DNA from: Tubiluchus corallicola
Taxonomy: Eukaryota; Priapulida; Priapulimorpha; Priapulimorphida; Tubiluchidae
Direction of reading: 5' to 3'
Length of the DNA stretch: 64,000 nucleotides
NCBI GenBank assembly: GCA_030141605.1
Contig: JAQGDQ010000103.1
Coordinates: 182,501-246,500 of the forward strand
Part shown: positions 1 through 14,782 of the stretch, one piece after another
Layout of the letters: each line of letters opens with the position of its first letter
How positions within the stretch are numbered: position 1 is the stretch's first letter
Program-made: the position numbers and the translations under genes
Notes under the pieces: generated by a model
Database searches by the model: none
Seen by the model: only the letters and a program-made list of their open reading frames with translations
What the model was told of the DNA's origin: nothing

Positions 1-202
1 TAGACGGGGTGAAAGGATGAACCATGCAACCGATTAAACTTGATTTAATAAGTTTACTGTTAGCTAATTAACAGAGGGTTTTGGCTTAATATTTTGCAAA
101 TTTTTAATAGTATGTATGTTGCACCGCTTTTTTCCACTTACATTTCCATGTGATGGCTAAAATCAGTAGATTTCGGGCCAAATCAGGAGTAGTGGAAACC
201 CT
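1..202. mobile_element. G4 MITE, right end only (cut by window start)
   Basis: This stretch matches the last third of the elements at 33133-33795 and 60870-61401: the same run of TTTACTGTTAGCTAATTAAC, GGCTTAAT and TTTTGCAAA, then a pyrimidine tract and GGGCCAAATC. It ends in GTGGAAACCCT, a decayed form of the GGTGGCAACCCT terminus of the other copies. The left part lies outside the window. The non-autonomous DNA transposon class is inferred from the inverted termini of the complete copies. Confidence 0.6.
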
Positions 203-889
203 AACACAATAGACGTAACGCTGCGGCTAAGGAACAAGTATTTGGACTTGTCTACCATATGCAGATCTATTTTGGCGACAAACTATCAAGATCCCGCATA
301 ATTTGTCTACCGAAGGGCCATTTTGCGCATACTCACACCATGTAAAACACTCTCAGATAATGATTAGTTAGTATCTTTGGATAAAATTAGACATGTAACA
401 GGTAGCTTAGAGTATGATCCTAAGCAAATCAGATTAGGTTAATCTCAATTAGGCCAACATTTCGACATAAATGGATATAAGTGGATATATATACTTATAT
501 ATATAAGTGGCCGAGGTTACACCGCATGTACCCAAACCGACCCAACTACCCAACCCAATCAGTGAAAATTATTGAGAACTATTTATAGCTAGTGTAACAG
601 CATAAAGTAAATTATTGGTGAATTTATTACAGCGGAAACGCCAAACGAACATTAAAGAGATTTTCATCAAACGCTGATATAAAGCAAGTGATTTTATAGG
701 CGTCCACCTATTTCATAATTGAACAAACAGGCGACATTGGTACCATATCACTATTAACCTGAACGTTAAAACTACAATGATGTCTTTGTTAAGTAGGTAA
801 CGACTGTAAATGCCAGAATGTTCATAACCCATTGTGGTTTATTTCACAACAGTTATTACCCTTTATTAATGAATTAAAAAGAAAGGAGT
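203..889. other. AT-rich non-coding stretch
   Basis: I see no long open frame, repeat family or RNA gene here. A short TATATA run lies near 485-505. It appears to be single-copy within the window. Confidence 0.5.
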
Positions 890-895
890 GAAATA

Positions 896-962
896 GTCGG
901 GATTTGAACCCGATACCTGGGATTAGTACTCTCATGCTCTGCTAGCTGAGTCACCAGTCCAA
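896..962 (-). repeat. tRNA-like sequence, probable SINE head or tRNA pseudogene
   Basis: On the minus strand the segment begins GGACTGGTGACTCAGCTAGC and continues with AGAGC, a good Pol III A-box. It ends with GGGTTCAAATCC, a good B-box, about 40 bases later. The acceptor ends do not pair convincingly and the anticodon arm is irregular, so a functional tRNA is unlikely. A tRNA-derived SINE head or decayed tRNA copy fits better. Confidence 0.5.
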
Positions 963-1700
963 TATGACAGAACAGGCCGCAATAAACTGCAATGGTTGAA
1001 GGTCATTTTGGCATTCACAGTTATTATCTAATTAACGATATCACGAATTGCCAGCTTATTTGAAAAAAATGATAGTTGTTTTCGCGAACATGTTGTCTTC
1101 GCCAAAGCAGTTGGTTTGTACGATTTGGACAAAGTGCGCAGTCGTTTTGGAATCCAATAAATACGTGTGGAAAACGCGCGAGAGGATTCCTTTCCAGACT
1201 CAAATACTCAACTTACCTCACACGCCTTTTCCCTAGAAATTCCAAATAGACGGCTAAGAATAGAAAGTGCATGATAATTAAGTCGGTAATGACACTTGAC
1301 TGCAGTTGTGTTTCAGACTGGACGTGCGTGCTGAAAAATGACACATCTAAACATGGCTTCTTCCCTCTCCGAAGTGAGGCTTCTTCTAAAGAAGGCAATT
1401 ACCCTGTACGCCTAAGCCTCCAGTGTGTAATTAGCACCGTTATTTACAAAGTGATGGATGAGGTAATGTCATGAACTTTTATAAAAACTTACGACAGGCT
1501 TCAAGCGGCACAGGAACATTACGAACGTCTTGTAATCTGTCTCACTTCTCACGTACATTGTGTGTGTAGCGTGACAAGAGCTGATGAGCTTACACAGCAG
1601 TAACAAGTCATGAATCACTGGATTGTATGTATTGTAGTATTTGTGTCGTTTGAGAAAATAAATTACACGAGAGCAATAGAGAGGCTCTTTGCAGAAAGCA
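963..1700. other. Non-coding stretch, nothing recognised
   Basis: Only short chance frames (61-67 codons) overlapping on opposite strands are present. No repeat family of this window was identified here. Confidence 0.5.
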
Positions 1701-2292
<592 letters not shown>

Positions 2293-3039
2293 TTTCAACG
2301 CTTTATTTCGACTCAAAATTCATATTTACACGCACAAATAAAACACAAACATAAAAAATACATGCACCACGATTACACGATATCTACAACATTACATACT
2401 ACATACACAAAAGATAAAGATAAATTATCCAGTGATGCTTAGCACCAAAAAGTGCTTAACTATAATTACTATATAACAAGATCCTCCACAGGCTCCTAGT
2501 GTCAGAAGTGTAAGCCACTTCACTTTCAGTTAAAGCTTTAATTAATGAATTTGTACTACACATTCCTCTCATGTACAAACTGTAAGCCATTTTCCTATGT
2601 ATAACATCAAAGTATGTAACATTATGATTTACTGAAATTATTCTAGCACTCTCATCGTATGAATAAGTGAACAGTTTCCGTTTAGAGATGTTATAAAATA
2701 AGCTACTTTAAGTTTAGTTAAACTGTAGTTATAAAAATGCCGCCACGTTGCCATACCATAGTATGAACTACAATAGGAATTGAACAAACAAGTTTTAACG
2801 CTATTTGCACAATGATAAAAATTTCTCAAGATACTGTTTGCTCTAACATAGTAAGTACTTCTTTGCCTAATAATATCAATGTCATCCCTATTATCTCTAG
2901 ACATTATGTGGCCAAGATACTTCTCCGTTTCGCACGGACAAATTACGCTACCAGCTACAGTAATAGATCCAAAAATGAACTGGCGCAGACTGGGGGGAGT
3001 AATGCTTAGAAGTTTCGTTTTTTCAACATTTGACATCAT
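2293..3039 (-). pseudogene. 5'-truncated non-LTR retrotransposon (LINE), reverse transcriptase C-terminal part
   Basis: The frame reading from 3039 downward carries the conserved sequence after the RT catalytic site in animal non-LTR elements: an N-x-x-KT-x-x-L start, KYLGHIMSRDNRDDIDIIRQ, then a YVRAN, FYHCANSVKTCLF and SYC block. After about 2700 the frame shifts, and the homologous reading continues in another frame (ISVNHNVTYFDVIHRKMAYS and RGMCSTNSLI), ending at a stop near 2456. Below that lie a non-coding 3' segment and AATAAAGCG near 2300, consistent with a polyadenylated 3' end. The catalytic YxDD region is absent, cut off at the GA array starting at 3055. It is a dead, frameshifted fragment. 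The family (CR1/L2/RTE-like) cannot be fixed by eye. Confidence 0.85.
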
Positions 3040-3054
3040 GTTATGTTTGTGAGC

Positions 3055-3078
3055 GTGACAGAGATAAGAGAAGGAGAA

Positions 3079-3119
<41 letters not shown>

Positions 3120-3160
3120 GGGGGGGGAGAGAGAGAGAGAGAGCGAGCGAGAGAATATAT
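3055..3160. repeat. GA microsatellite with internal G run
   Basis: The sequence is (GA)n with an interruption of about ten G around 3118-3128. It abuts the truncated end of the LINE fragment below it. Confidence 0.9.
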
Positions 3161-3165
3161 ATACA

Positions 3166-3871
3166 AATCAGCGAAGCAAACCGAACGAATCAAGCACACA
3201 CTTAAAATCTTTCTGCAAATTCTCTGGATCTATCCTGACGTGATTCCGCTGGCGGCTATCCTGCAGAGTGTGAAATGCAGCTTTAATTGTCAGCAGCAAA
3301 GGAGAATCAATTCAGGTCGGGATTTGTAATGGCAGAGATTCTTGCTGGTAAAGTAATCTGTTCAAACAATTGAACATGCTTTCTTTAACCTTGCTGCTAG
3401 TTCAGAAGTAATTAAAAAAGAACTTGGCGATATTACACTACATGCCCTGCAATTGATGAAAAGATTATCAGAGTCGCTAAACTGTCGGTAATATTAAACG
3501 AACAAAGAAATAGGAGGTTAAATTTCGCTGTGGTACAAATTGGGAATTAGAGAATTTTGGATGGAGACTAAGTGAAGAAAGTACGGAGAGAGGGAGAGGG
3601 AAGGGACAGAGAAAGAGACGGATAAAGAGGGGGAGGAGACAATAGGAGAGAAGGATAGTATAAAAGAGTAAGGCTAATACAGATTGAAAGAGAAAGGCTG
3701 GGAGAAAAGAAAAGAGGAAGAAAAACGGAGAAAAGGAGGGAGAGAGAGTGAGCAAGAGAGACACAGCAGAGAGATTAAAGTTGAGTTAAAGAGCTCTTCT
3801 TAACACACAAAGAGTTATGTGAAGTAAAGAAAAGACTGTCATTTAAATGTATCAGGTTCACAGCAGTAGCT
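3166..3871. other. Non-coding, purine-rich in its right half
   Basis: There is no convincing gene. An imperfect GAGA/GGAGA-rich purine tract runs from about 3560 to 3770 and generates a spurious Ser/Leu/Phe frame on the minus strand. Confidence 0.5.
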
Positions 3872-5803
<1,932 letters not shown>

Positions 5804-6425
5804 AGAACATTAAGAAAATTTTATAAAAGATGAGACTGGCAGGCTCAGCCTATATTATATTGTGAAGTGGCAAAATTAAAATAAATCAGTTAACATTGGA
5901 TAGCATTAGCATTTACATTACTTACTTTAAAAATACGATAATATAAAAAAAACAATAAAATACAAAGTATAAATTTATCAAAATTGGGAGAGATCACTGA
6001 AATAGAAACACTAATATTGTTTTATAAAAATCTATTAAATTTGCAATCTTTTAACAAGCACGTTTCGGCTAGCTTCCTACTAAAAACTGATAGACTAGAT
6101 GAATTGACCAAGTCATTCCATAAATGTTGAAAAGGCATATTTATACAAGTTCAACCTTGAAGAATTGATAAAAAGTTTATCGTTATGTCCTCGCAAATGT
6201 TTAGTGATAGCAAAAGTGAAGACATCTTCAAAATTTAAATTTACCAGTTTATGCACGATCTTATACACCATTTTTAAATCAAAATTAATGCACCTCACTT
6301 CGAGTGGCTGCAAACCAGTTTCATCTAGTCTGATCATGTTAGGAATGTGTCCTAACTGGGTCGATCAAAAAGGCGCACTGTTGCTCTGCGAATTGTTCTG
6401 CGTTTTCCTACAATTTACAGCCTAG
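5804..6425 (-). pseudogene. LINE 3' fragment, copy 1 of family L1-tri
   Basis: On the minus strand, residues read from 6337 contain the tail of a CR1/jockey-type reverse transcriptase: RLDETGLQPLEVR, a DLKMVYKIVHKLVNLNFEDV block, LRGHNDKLF, then a KYAFSTFMEW motif matching the family's YSFSNRVI..WN. It then breaks down into stops. The remaining 3' part contains GATGAGACTGGCAGGC (plus strand), shared with copies at 26395-26835 and 50766-51230. It is 5'-truncated and not active. Confidence 0.82.
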
Positions 6426-6546
6426 TGCTTACAATACGACTAGCTGCAATAGACTACGACCAGTAACTAACCAACCAATTAATCAACCAAGCAACCAGAA
6501 AGTTAACCGTCTAATCGGTCGTACGTTATTAGTTAGCTAAGTTGCC

Positions 6547-6837
6547 GAGTACAACACACTGAACCTCTTACACAGTACAGTAGCACCTCTTGTACAGTAG
6601 CACTGCACTTCAATCTTCGCTTTCGCAAACACGTGCAAGACGCTCATGGGATGTTTGTGCTGCTGAAAATTATGTTCGTTTGTGATGTCATCAACAGTTG
6701 GGCTCGCCCGCCGTTAATTAAGGTTTTAATCTATAAATTTATCAGAAACGCTTTTGCAGTATTATTGATATTAAAATGTATGTTTTTTTGCCGTACTTGA
6801 AAATGGGGTAGTATATGAAAAATCATCCTGTACTCCT
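6547..6837 (-). mobile_element. K2 MITE, partial
   Basis: This matches about half of the K2 elements at 7303-7794 (inverted) and 59557-60111 (same orientation): GTACAACACACTGAA, GATGTCATCAACAGTTGGGC, CCGCCGTTAATTAAG and GAAAAATCATCCTG are shared. The right end is an intact terminus followed by TTAA at 6838-6841. The left end is lost within the element. Confidence 0.75.
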
Positions 6838-6841
6838 TTAA

Positions 6842-7302
6842 CTAAACAAGCAAACTTGGATATTTACTAGTGCGTGTGGAAATTCCTGTAATCCTTGAAA
6901 ATCGCTTGTGTGCAATTTGCACTGACACCAAATCTATTAACTCAGAATTACTTACCAAGCTACTGCGCATATTTATTATATATAGTCGCATGAATAATAA
7001 TGCAGAATATTCCTTTCCTATATTAATCTCTTTTTTTCTAAAAAATGTGCTGTATGCTTATTAAGCAGAGCCTAATGAATTTATAATGAACGTTTAATTA
7101 GTGATTTTAAGAGCATTCTCCACAAAGTTAAGAGTCTTTTTCAGATAAATTTGAAACGAAGAGGGAGGAAAATGAGATCATAAAGCATTTAAACCTTCGT
7201 TCATTATTCAGTTTTTATTCTTCTTAAGACGAACCTACTCATTAAAAATTCCAATCTGAAATTGTTTTGCAAAATTGCTTTGTAGTTCTTTTTTAGTATT
7301 AA
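6842..7302. other. AT-rich non-coding stretch between two K2 copies
   Basis: A 64-codon frame at 6870-7064 has no recognisable features. Nothing else was seen. Confidence 0.45.
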
Positions 7303-7794
7303 AGGAAAACACAAGGGTTTTTCGTACGTTATGCCAATTTGAAGTATGGTAAAAAGTTTAATACATACAATAATGCCAAAGTGTTTTTGACAAATAATAG
7401 ACTAAAACCTTAGTTAACGGCGGCAAGCCCAACTGTTGATCATATCACAAACGAATTTTCAACAGCACAAACATTCCATGAGCGTGTTTGCGAAAAAAAT
7501 TGAAGTACAGTGCTACTGACAACATTCTGTGAGATATACAAAAATTCAACAAATTTTGAGTTTAAAATTAAAATTTCAAATTTACCGTTGCGCTCATGAG
7601 CGCCTGTACTACGTCACAATTAAACACCTCTGAACTGAGAGGTACAGGATCTGTTTTTGTGCAAAGCGTTTCGGATATACGGTACTAGGCCGATCTAACT
7701 AGTAAATGGCAAAATTCAAGCAACAGCCGAGCGAACGCGAAATTTACCTTATACGTTAGATCGTATTGCATTTAAGAAGCGATGCTGTTTTCCT
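7303..7794 (+). mobile_element. K2 MITE, full-length copy (492 bp)
   Basis: It is flanked by TTAA on both sides (7299-7302 and 7795-7798). It starts AGGAAAACACAAGGG and ends GATGCTGTTTTCCT, an inverted-repeat pair of about 10 bp (AGGAAAACA). Internal sequence is shared with copies near 6.6, 11.4 and 59.6 kb. It has no transposase, so it must be mobilised in trans. TTAA plus AGG-type ends fits the Kolobok/T2 superfamily, which duplicates TTAA; that class assignment is inference. Confidence 0.8.
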
Positions 7795-7959
7795 TTAAAT
7801 TCGTTATTTTTGGCCCTCAGTCACAAGGTTCAGTTAGTCAGTTCCTTTAATGTTTTTACTAGTTTGTGATTTGTTTTTGGTAAAAATTTAGTTGATTGAT
7901 TTGACACGTTTGTTAGCTGGTCAAGCAAAAGGAAACATAAGAATAAAAAAGAAGGAAAG

Positions 7960-8545
<586 letters not shown>

Positions 8546-9195
8546 ACAAACATTCAAGTAAGCATGAAGGTGGATATGCAATCAAGCAAGAAACGAGACA
8601 AACAAGTAAGCTAACATGTAAGTAAATGAAGAGGATACAAACAAACTAAAAACAGACAGGATAATTAGTATGCTTCTTTGTATGTGTCTTTTCGTCTCAA
8701 ATTAAAGGAAAAGACATTACGTGAAATTAAGCTATGGTAATTTTACGCCATCAGACTTGTCAACCTGAAACACTAATAGCATTATTCTGTTCATGGAGGC
8801 GTAGATTATAAAAGATGGACGCCATACGAGAAATGAAACCAATTATTGTCTCAATGCTGCAGGTATAACAATATTACACAGACTATATATAACCTCCATT
8901 CTGTGATATTAACAAAAACGGAAGCCAGACAATACGTTTACTTACTGCTCTGACAAAACTAATATCTTACTGCTGCTTTGAAACTATAAACTCTCTTCCA
9001 TTTATTACAAGCAGTAAGAGACGGGGACTTAATGCAGAATCTTTGTAATGGCTTTTTCAATCTGGTCTGTATTAGTGGAATGAATTATCTTGGAAACGTC
9101 GACGTTTTGGTTATTAGGTTTTTGTTTGGTTTTTGTAAAATTCACTACTTTGTTATTTCTTGTTAGATGTTTTTCGTAAACGGTTCACGGTCTTC
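8546..9195. other. Non-coding stretch, nothing recognised
   Basis: No open frame of note and no member of the repeat families seen elsewhere. Confidence 0.45.
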
Positions 9196-9385
9196 TCTTT
9201 TTTGTTTGTTTGTTTGTTTCGTTGGTTGATTGGTTAGTTGGTTGGGAGGCTGGCTGATTGGTTAGCTCCCTGGCTGATTGGTTTATTGTTTAGTTGGGTG
9301 GTTGGTTTGCTGGTTGGTTGGTTGGTTGGTTGCTGGTTCAGCGACTGGCTGGCTGGTAACTTGTCTGTTTGTTTGTCTGTCTTTT
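9196..9385. repeat. Degenerate TTGG/TTTG tetranucleotide repeat
   Basis: Runs of TTTG, then GGTTGGTT-type and GGCTGGCTGG units with many substitutions. A similar short block lies at about 34110-34200. Confidence 0.75.
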
Positions 9386-9729
9386 AGTGCACTGACATGC
9401 TCAAATTCAATTTTTATTTATTGACCAGGTGATTTCCTTTCACCTCCGCACTTTGGTTAATGCTGTCTTTATAAAAAATAAATTTGGCGCGAGATAAGTT
9501 CAAACAGCATAAACTGGCCATTTCAGACAGTACTTGTTTATGTTGACTGTGACAGCGTAGTGGACGTGACATTGAAATTTTTGACACAGCTGTGGAAAAT
9601 CAAAGCTTTGAATCTAGAGTTCCATTTTTTAGACATTTATCATAATAGCAAACTGATGTCGCTGTTCATTGTGCTTTCATATCTGTGATCTAAACGGTTT
9701 CTTTCCTTTGCGGTCATAGATATTTTTAA

Positions 9730-10291
9730 AGGAAAGAACAAGTTACCTAGTTTGTCGGGTTTACTTTACTGTTATCATTTAAACTTAGAAAAATTCAACA
9801 AATAAATTTGCAAAGAACTGCTATAAAGCATAAATTTAAGATATACTACCTCTGAATAGAAATTTTCAGGCGGGTTGTTGCCGACATTCACTTTTAAAAA
9901 AATCACGACGTAACTGGGAGACTTTCCGTAAGCGCATCGTGGCTTTCCATAAGCGCGCGCTGCTTAAACTAATTTAAACTTCTGCAGTTTACCTAATGTT
10001 CACGTAACGTTAATTGTAAATGTATTACAAAATTAGCTAACGATTTTTTGTGAGAACTTATTATACTTTTGATGAAGATTGACAGTGCTCTACGTTTCTT
10101 CAAGACGAATGACGCCATTGGCAGAAGAATAGGCACTGAAAATGGAAGCGCTCAAACATGAAGTGATTGCAACTTTAAAGTGATTTTATTAATTACACGA
10201 GACGCTTATTGCAGTTTTATTACTACATCCTTCTAACATTTTTCGTTAACATTGAAATAAGCCTAACCTCCTAGAAGGCTTGGCCTTTCCT
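9730..10291 (+). mobile_element. K1 MITE, full-length copy A (562 bp)
   Basis: It begins after TTAA (9726-9729) with AGGAAAGAACAAG and ends GGCCTTTCCT, followed by TCAA, one substitution away from TTAA. The body, including TTTTCAGGCG, CTTTCCGTAAGCGCA, GCGCGCTGCTTAAAC, TAAAGTGATTTTATTAATTA and GAAGGCTTGGCC, is shared with four other copies (17.6 kb same orientation; 16.7, 36.7 and 47.0 kb inverted). No protein is encoded. Frames overlapping its right end are chance. Confidence 0.85.
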
Positions 10292-10619
10292 TCAATGAGT
10301 GACACATACAGGCCAAGGTTCCTGCGTTAAACGAATCGTCCTCTCGTAACGCCTGAATGAACAGATATCTGTACGGAAGCCAGTGATTTCGACTGTGTAG
10401 TTGTTTGTTTACTAGACATTTGAAGCCAGCTAAGACATTTGCGCCAACAGCTGAGGCTCGGAAACTACACGCACTGGATAGTAAGACGGCTAATTCCAGC
10501 AATGTTACACTTGAGTTTGAATTTTGCTTGTCCAGAAACAAGATTAAATAGACCAGACCGAGGAAACGACAGTAAGCAGTCAAACGAAGTCAAAGGCTAT
10601 GAATTCGTGAGTTGTAGCT
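10292..10619. other. Non-coding stretch with chance opposing frames
   Basis: Two frames of 60 and 106 codons overlap on opposite strands (10439-10621 and 10263-10583). The longer one begins inside the K1 element, so neither looks like a gene. Confidence 0.45.
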
Positions 10620-10960
10620 AAACTGGAGGGCAGGCAAGGAATTGAAACGGGAAGAAAGGAAAGGAAAAAAGATGGGATGGAAGACAAAAAGAAAAAAGGA
10701 AAAGAAAACAAAAGAAGGAAAGACATGAATAGATAGGCGAATGAATGAACGAATAATGCAAGAATGAACTAACGAACGAACGAATGAACAAAAGAACGAA
10801 TAAATGAATGAATGAGTTCATGAATGAGTTCATGAATGAACGAATGAATGAATGAATGAACGAACGAACGAATGAATGAATGAATGAATGAGTTAATAAA
10901 TGGGTGAATGAATAAGGCAGGAAGGAACAAATGAATGACGAAAGAAAGAAAATGCAAACC
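10620..10960. repeat. (GAAT/GAAC)n tetranucleotide repeat and purine-rich flank
   Basis: The core (about 10735-10910) is GAATGAATGAAC-type, with an AAAAG-rich purine tract before it. It gives long Ser-Phe-Ile frames on the minus strand that are artefacts. Confidence 0.9.
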
Positions 10961-11390
10961 AAACGAAGAATTACATTTCAAAATTTGAAACTGTAAAAAG
11001 TGAATGCGACTTTGTAAGTTTACTTATTCACGAGTCTTAAGGTACAGAAAATAAAGCGACATTAAGGAAATTTAGAACACAAATGACTCTCTGAATACCA
11101 TCAACAGATGGTCCCCTGTCAGCTAGTGGAGTGCTTTCCACAATCCTTGAATTCCACAACGTAAGTGCATAACTAACATTGAATACGTGTCAATCCATTG
11201 ATTTTGTGAATGCTCCTAGTAGCCCACTGCCTTGTCTGTGTGTCGTGTATATTTACAAAGCAGGATATAAATGAACTAGAAGGTCACAGAATGCATAATG
11301 AAAAGTGCGTGTAATCAGTAAAACTTCGTTTATCTGAACCTCCTCTGAACCGGATTATGCAGTCAATAAATAGTTGGTATTGTTCGCTAA
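10961..11390. other. Non-coding stretch, nothing recognised
   Basis: No gene or repeat family recognised. Confidence 0.4.
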
Positions 11391-11962
11391 AGCACAGGGG
11401 AATTTTTTCATATCCTACCTCATTTTGAAATACGGTAAAAAGCGCACAATTTAATACCTATTATAATGCCAAAGCGTTTCTGTTAATTAAATAATAGGTT
11501 AAAAACTTAATTAAAGGTGGGCGAGCCCAACTAGTGATGACATCACAACTGAACATAATTTTCAAGAGCACAGTCATTCAACATTCAGCATGATGCACGT
11601 GTTTGCAAAAGCGAAACTGCTACTGTACAACGTGCAGTATGATATACAAAAACTCGGCAAAGTTTACCGCTGTTCTCGAACGTGTGCGCTACATCACAAC
11701 TGAACTGGGAGTCACAGCACTTGATTTTTGTGCAATGCGTTTCCGAGATACAGGCGCTAATGCCCGTCTCACTAGCGAATGGTAAAAAGTATGTAACAAT
11801 GAAAAACTAGCCTTGCGAACTGAAATTAAGTTTAAATGGTAACACTCGTATTCTTTCACGCAAGTCATACTAGTATACTAGAAAAAAGTAGTATGTTCAC
11901 TTTCAGTATTTTATAGAGTAGGCTATTCTGACCTACAGTTTAAGATGGGGTCCGATTTCCCT
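11391..11962 (+). mobile_element. K2 MITE, full-length copy (572 bp)
   Basis: The left flank is CTAA (11387-11390, one change from TTAA) followed by AGCACAGGGG. The right end is TTTCCC then TTAA at 11963-11966. It shares GGGCGAGCCCAACT, GATGACATCACAACTGAAC and GTTTCCGAGATACAGGCGCT with the other K2 copies. A 60-codon frame at 11603-11785 has a counterpart on the inverted copy at 59.6 kb (CAMRFR shared), which reflects common descent of the element, not a gene. Confidence 0.75.
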
Positions 11963-11966
11963 TTAA

Positions 11967-12836
11967 TGGTTGTCCATCAAAAATTGTTTTGTTAATTAAC
12001 TGTGTGCCAATAAATTTATCTTATGGCGTGTTACTCAAAATATCAACATTCCTTCATAATTAATATTATTATTTATTTTACTTCAGACATTTACAGTCCA
12101 CAAAACAAGAACAAAAATAAAGCACAAGTAAAAACACAGAGTTAGTTTACAGCAACATAGTAAGCTTATGTACAAGAAATAAAATTCTTTGTCACGACTT
12201 AAAAATGTTCGATCTAAAATTGTATTGTACAGCAGGTTGATATTAACAGTATTCTGAGTCAAAATAGCCTACTTCTAAGACTAAACACAGCTTGCCTACG
12301 TTTGCAGGAAAAACTTGCTACCTTGTAGCTAACATTTGGCTTGCGCTACAGCGACAAATTAACATGTAATGTGGAGTACACACGGGAAATAAATAAAAAA
12401 CATTGTGCAAAATGTTGTGAATATTCATCAACTTGAAATATAGTGACCATAATTTCCGTCTCTTCGAGAAAATTACGAAGAAACTACTTTGATTTGCGTT
12501 AAATTACGTTAATTAGCAAGAGTAACTTTCCACCGGTTTGGTAATAACAGAACACTCCAGAAGACGCTAATTAACATAACACTTCAATAAACACTAATTA
12601 AAAATTTCAGTATTTGTATTACCTTACGCCATATTTTCTAGGGGCGCTCTTGGGAATAGAACGAGTGATGAGAAATAAACTTGGCTTGAATGGGGTGAAA
12701 TATGGAGCCGTTGAAGAAAGCGTAGGAGTTCCAGTTTACAAATACTCGTACTTAGAACAACAGAAGCGTGTTTTGAATTGCTTTAATTACCCGCAAGTTA
12801 ATTTCAAAATTAACATTCAGCTTCAGCTACTTAAAT
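11967..12836. other. Non-coding; possible retrotransposon 3' end on minus strand near 12060
   Basis: Around 12060-12130 the minus strand reads AAGTAAAATAAATAATAATA, like the AATAAA-bearing, trinucleotide-tailed LINE ends elsewhere in the window. No coding homology follows. The 92-codon frame at 12614-12892 ends inside a K3 MITE and is not convincing. Confidence 0.35.
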
Positions 12837-12840
12837 TTAA

Positions 12841-13313
12841 AGGACAAGAAACCCTTTTGAAGAAAAGTTACAAGAAGAAAAATTCGTCTTGAAATTCTGT
12901 ATCACTTACATGCTGCCTTATTACATACACAGCTTAGTAGCAGTACCACTGTATAAAACTCGTAAATTTAAACTCCCGAGATGACCGTTAGGCGCAGCCA
13001 TTTTGAAGTTAAGTCGTTTGAAACAAGTTTTGATAACATTAGGTAAAGTTTGAAAAATAAATTGGCGCATTTGTAATACATTGTAAATAAGATCTATAAT
13101 CTGTGGTGAATTTGATGAATCTGTGGTGCACACTGGGATGGTAGTACAGTGACATTTTACCACATTTGGCGTGCACCATTTTATTTTACTAAGAATTTTC
13201 TTTTCTAGTACAAATTTTTCCAGTAGGTAAGCGTGATGCTGAGTAACACAACTTTTATGGAAAGTTTTATGGGACATCCTTTTATTAAATTTAAAATTGC
13301 CTTTTCTTCCCCT
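12841..13313 (+). mobile_element. K3 MITE, full-length copy (473 bp)
   Basis: It is flanked by TTAA at 12837-12840 and 13314-13317. The ends are AGGACAAGAAACCC and TTCTTCCCCT, weakly inverted (AGG...AAG). Shared internal landmarks are ATTCGTCTTGAAATT, ACTTACATGCTG, GTATAAAACTCGTAAATTTA, GTCGTTTGAAACAAGTTT, GTGGTGCACACTGGGATGG and CAGTAGGTAAGCGTGATGCT. It is non-coding. A Kolobok/T2-like class is inferred from the TTAA and AGG ends. Confidence 0.8.
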
Positions 13314-13317
13314 TTAA

Positions 13318-14221
13318 ACTTAATGCGGACGTTACAGCAACCAAAAGGCAAAACCGCTCCAGTGTGGTTAACCAGTGTGCACGGTGTTAGTGGCTAATTT
13401 TCACTTGACTCTACCTGGTCGAGTGTCAATTCTTGTAGATCATTATACTCAAGAGACTAACCAGTGAGCACGATGACTGTACCTGGTTCAGTGCAGTTTA
13501 CTCATGTGTGATTGAGCAGTTTGCCCTAACTGACACATTTCGATTCCTACCTCTGGTCCTTGAACAATTCTAATTTGGCACGACAATCTTTATCATTTGC
13601 ACGTACTTATACATCTACCTCACAATACATGAATACTTATGAAAAAAGTATTAACCCAAAGCCGTCGGACGAGTTGAATGGCAATCGAAAAACTGATCGA
13701 CAAAAACTGCACGTGGAATACAGAAAAAGTGCTCTTTCCTTATGCTACTAATATTTGTTGTCACTTGATAATACCCTGAACGCTAACACGTGGTCGACGC
13801 CTAATGCACGTCTTTCTAAATAAAGGTTCAATTCTGCTACATTTCGTCAGCCAACTAAATAAATTGCGGCGGAGAAGCCAAAGAAATGTCAGACCTCTTT
13901 CTCAACATCATCCATTCATCTAGATGTTTTATGTGCTGAGGCTATTCCGGCTTGGTAGATAAGAAAGTCCAGCCAAGAACAGGGTGAATGAAAAGTAAAT
14001 GTATGTCCAAGTACAGATTGATTCAAAAGTAATGCTACAACTTTTATCATTAGTTTTTTCATCATCTACCTGCGTGTAATAGATTACAAAATGTTTTAAT
14101 CTTAGCTGAAACAATATAAGGAAAAATGGAATTGGATCAAAATGTCTGGTATACTACATTTATTCAACATTTTTTAAATTTCTTCAATTTTAATTTTTTA
14201 AGGTTAAATTTGAATGAAAAT
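13318..14221. other. Non-coding stretch, nothing firm
   Basis: An imperfect short duplication (ACCTGGT and CAGTG motifs spaced about 90 bp) lies at 13370-13520. Two 61-63 codon frames (13560-13751 plus, 13929-14114 minus) lack any recognisable feature. Confidence 0.4.
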
Positions 14222-14782
14222 AATCAGAAACTGCACTTACATTAAGTGGAAACTACCCTTACACTAATCAGAAACTGTGCTTACATTAAGTGGAAACTGC
14301 GTTTACACTGAGCAGAAACTGTGCTTACATTAACTGGAAACTGCGCTTACACTGAGCAGAAACTGTGCTTACAATAAGTGGAAACTGCGCTTACACTGAG
14401 CAGAAACTGTGCTTACATTAAGTGGAAACTGCGTTTACACTGAATAGAAACTGTGCTTACATTAACTGGAAACTGCGCTTACACTGAGCAGAAACTGTGC
14501 TTACATTAAGTGGAAACTGCGCTTACACTGAGCAGAAACTGTGCTTACATTAAGCGGAAACTGCGTTTACACTGAACAGAAACTGTGCTAACATTAAGTG
14601 GAAACTGCGCTTACACTGAGCAGAAACTGTTTACATTAAGTGTAAACTGCGCTTACAATGAGTAGAAGCTGCGTTTACATTAGCAGAAATGTCTCTTACA
14701 TAATAAAAATTTCTCTTACATTAAGTAGAAACTTCGCTTACACTGAGTAGAAGTTGCAATTAAATTAAGTAGAAACTGATCT
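14222..14782. repeat. 22-bp minisatellite arranged as 44-bp dimers
   Basis: About 25 copies of a 22-bp unit alternate between two variants, GCAGAAACTGTGCTTACATT(AA) and GTGGAAACTGCGCTTACACT(GA), giving a 44-bp higher-order period. Units decay at both edges and one unit near 14630 carries a deletion. No conserved spacer exists, so it is a tandem array, not a CRISPR. Confidence 0.95.

Noticed and set aside
11603-11785. Apparent conserved peptide (CAMRFR) shared with 59568-59798
   Set aside because: Both lie in copies of the K2 MITE. The similarity is DNA-level repeat identity, and the frames are broken in the other copies.
14222-14782. CRISPR-like periodic repeat
   Set aside because: There are no unique spacers: 22-bp units follow head to tail, and the context is an animal genome.
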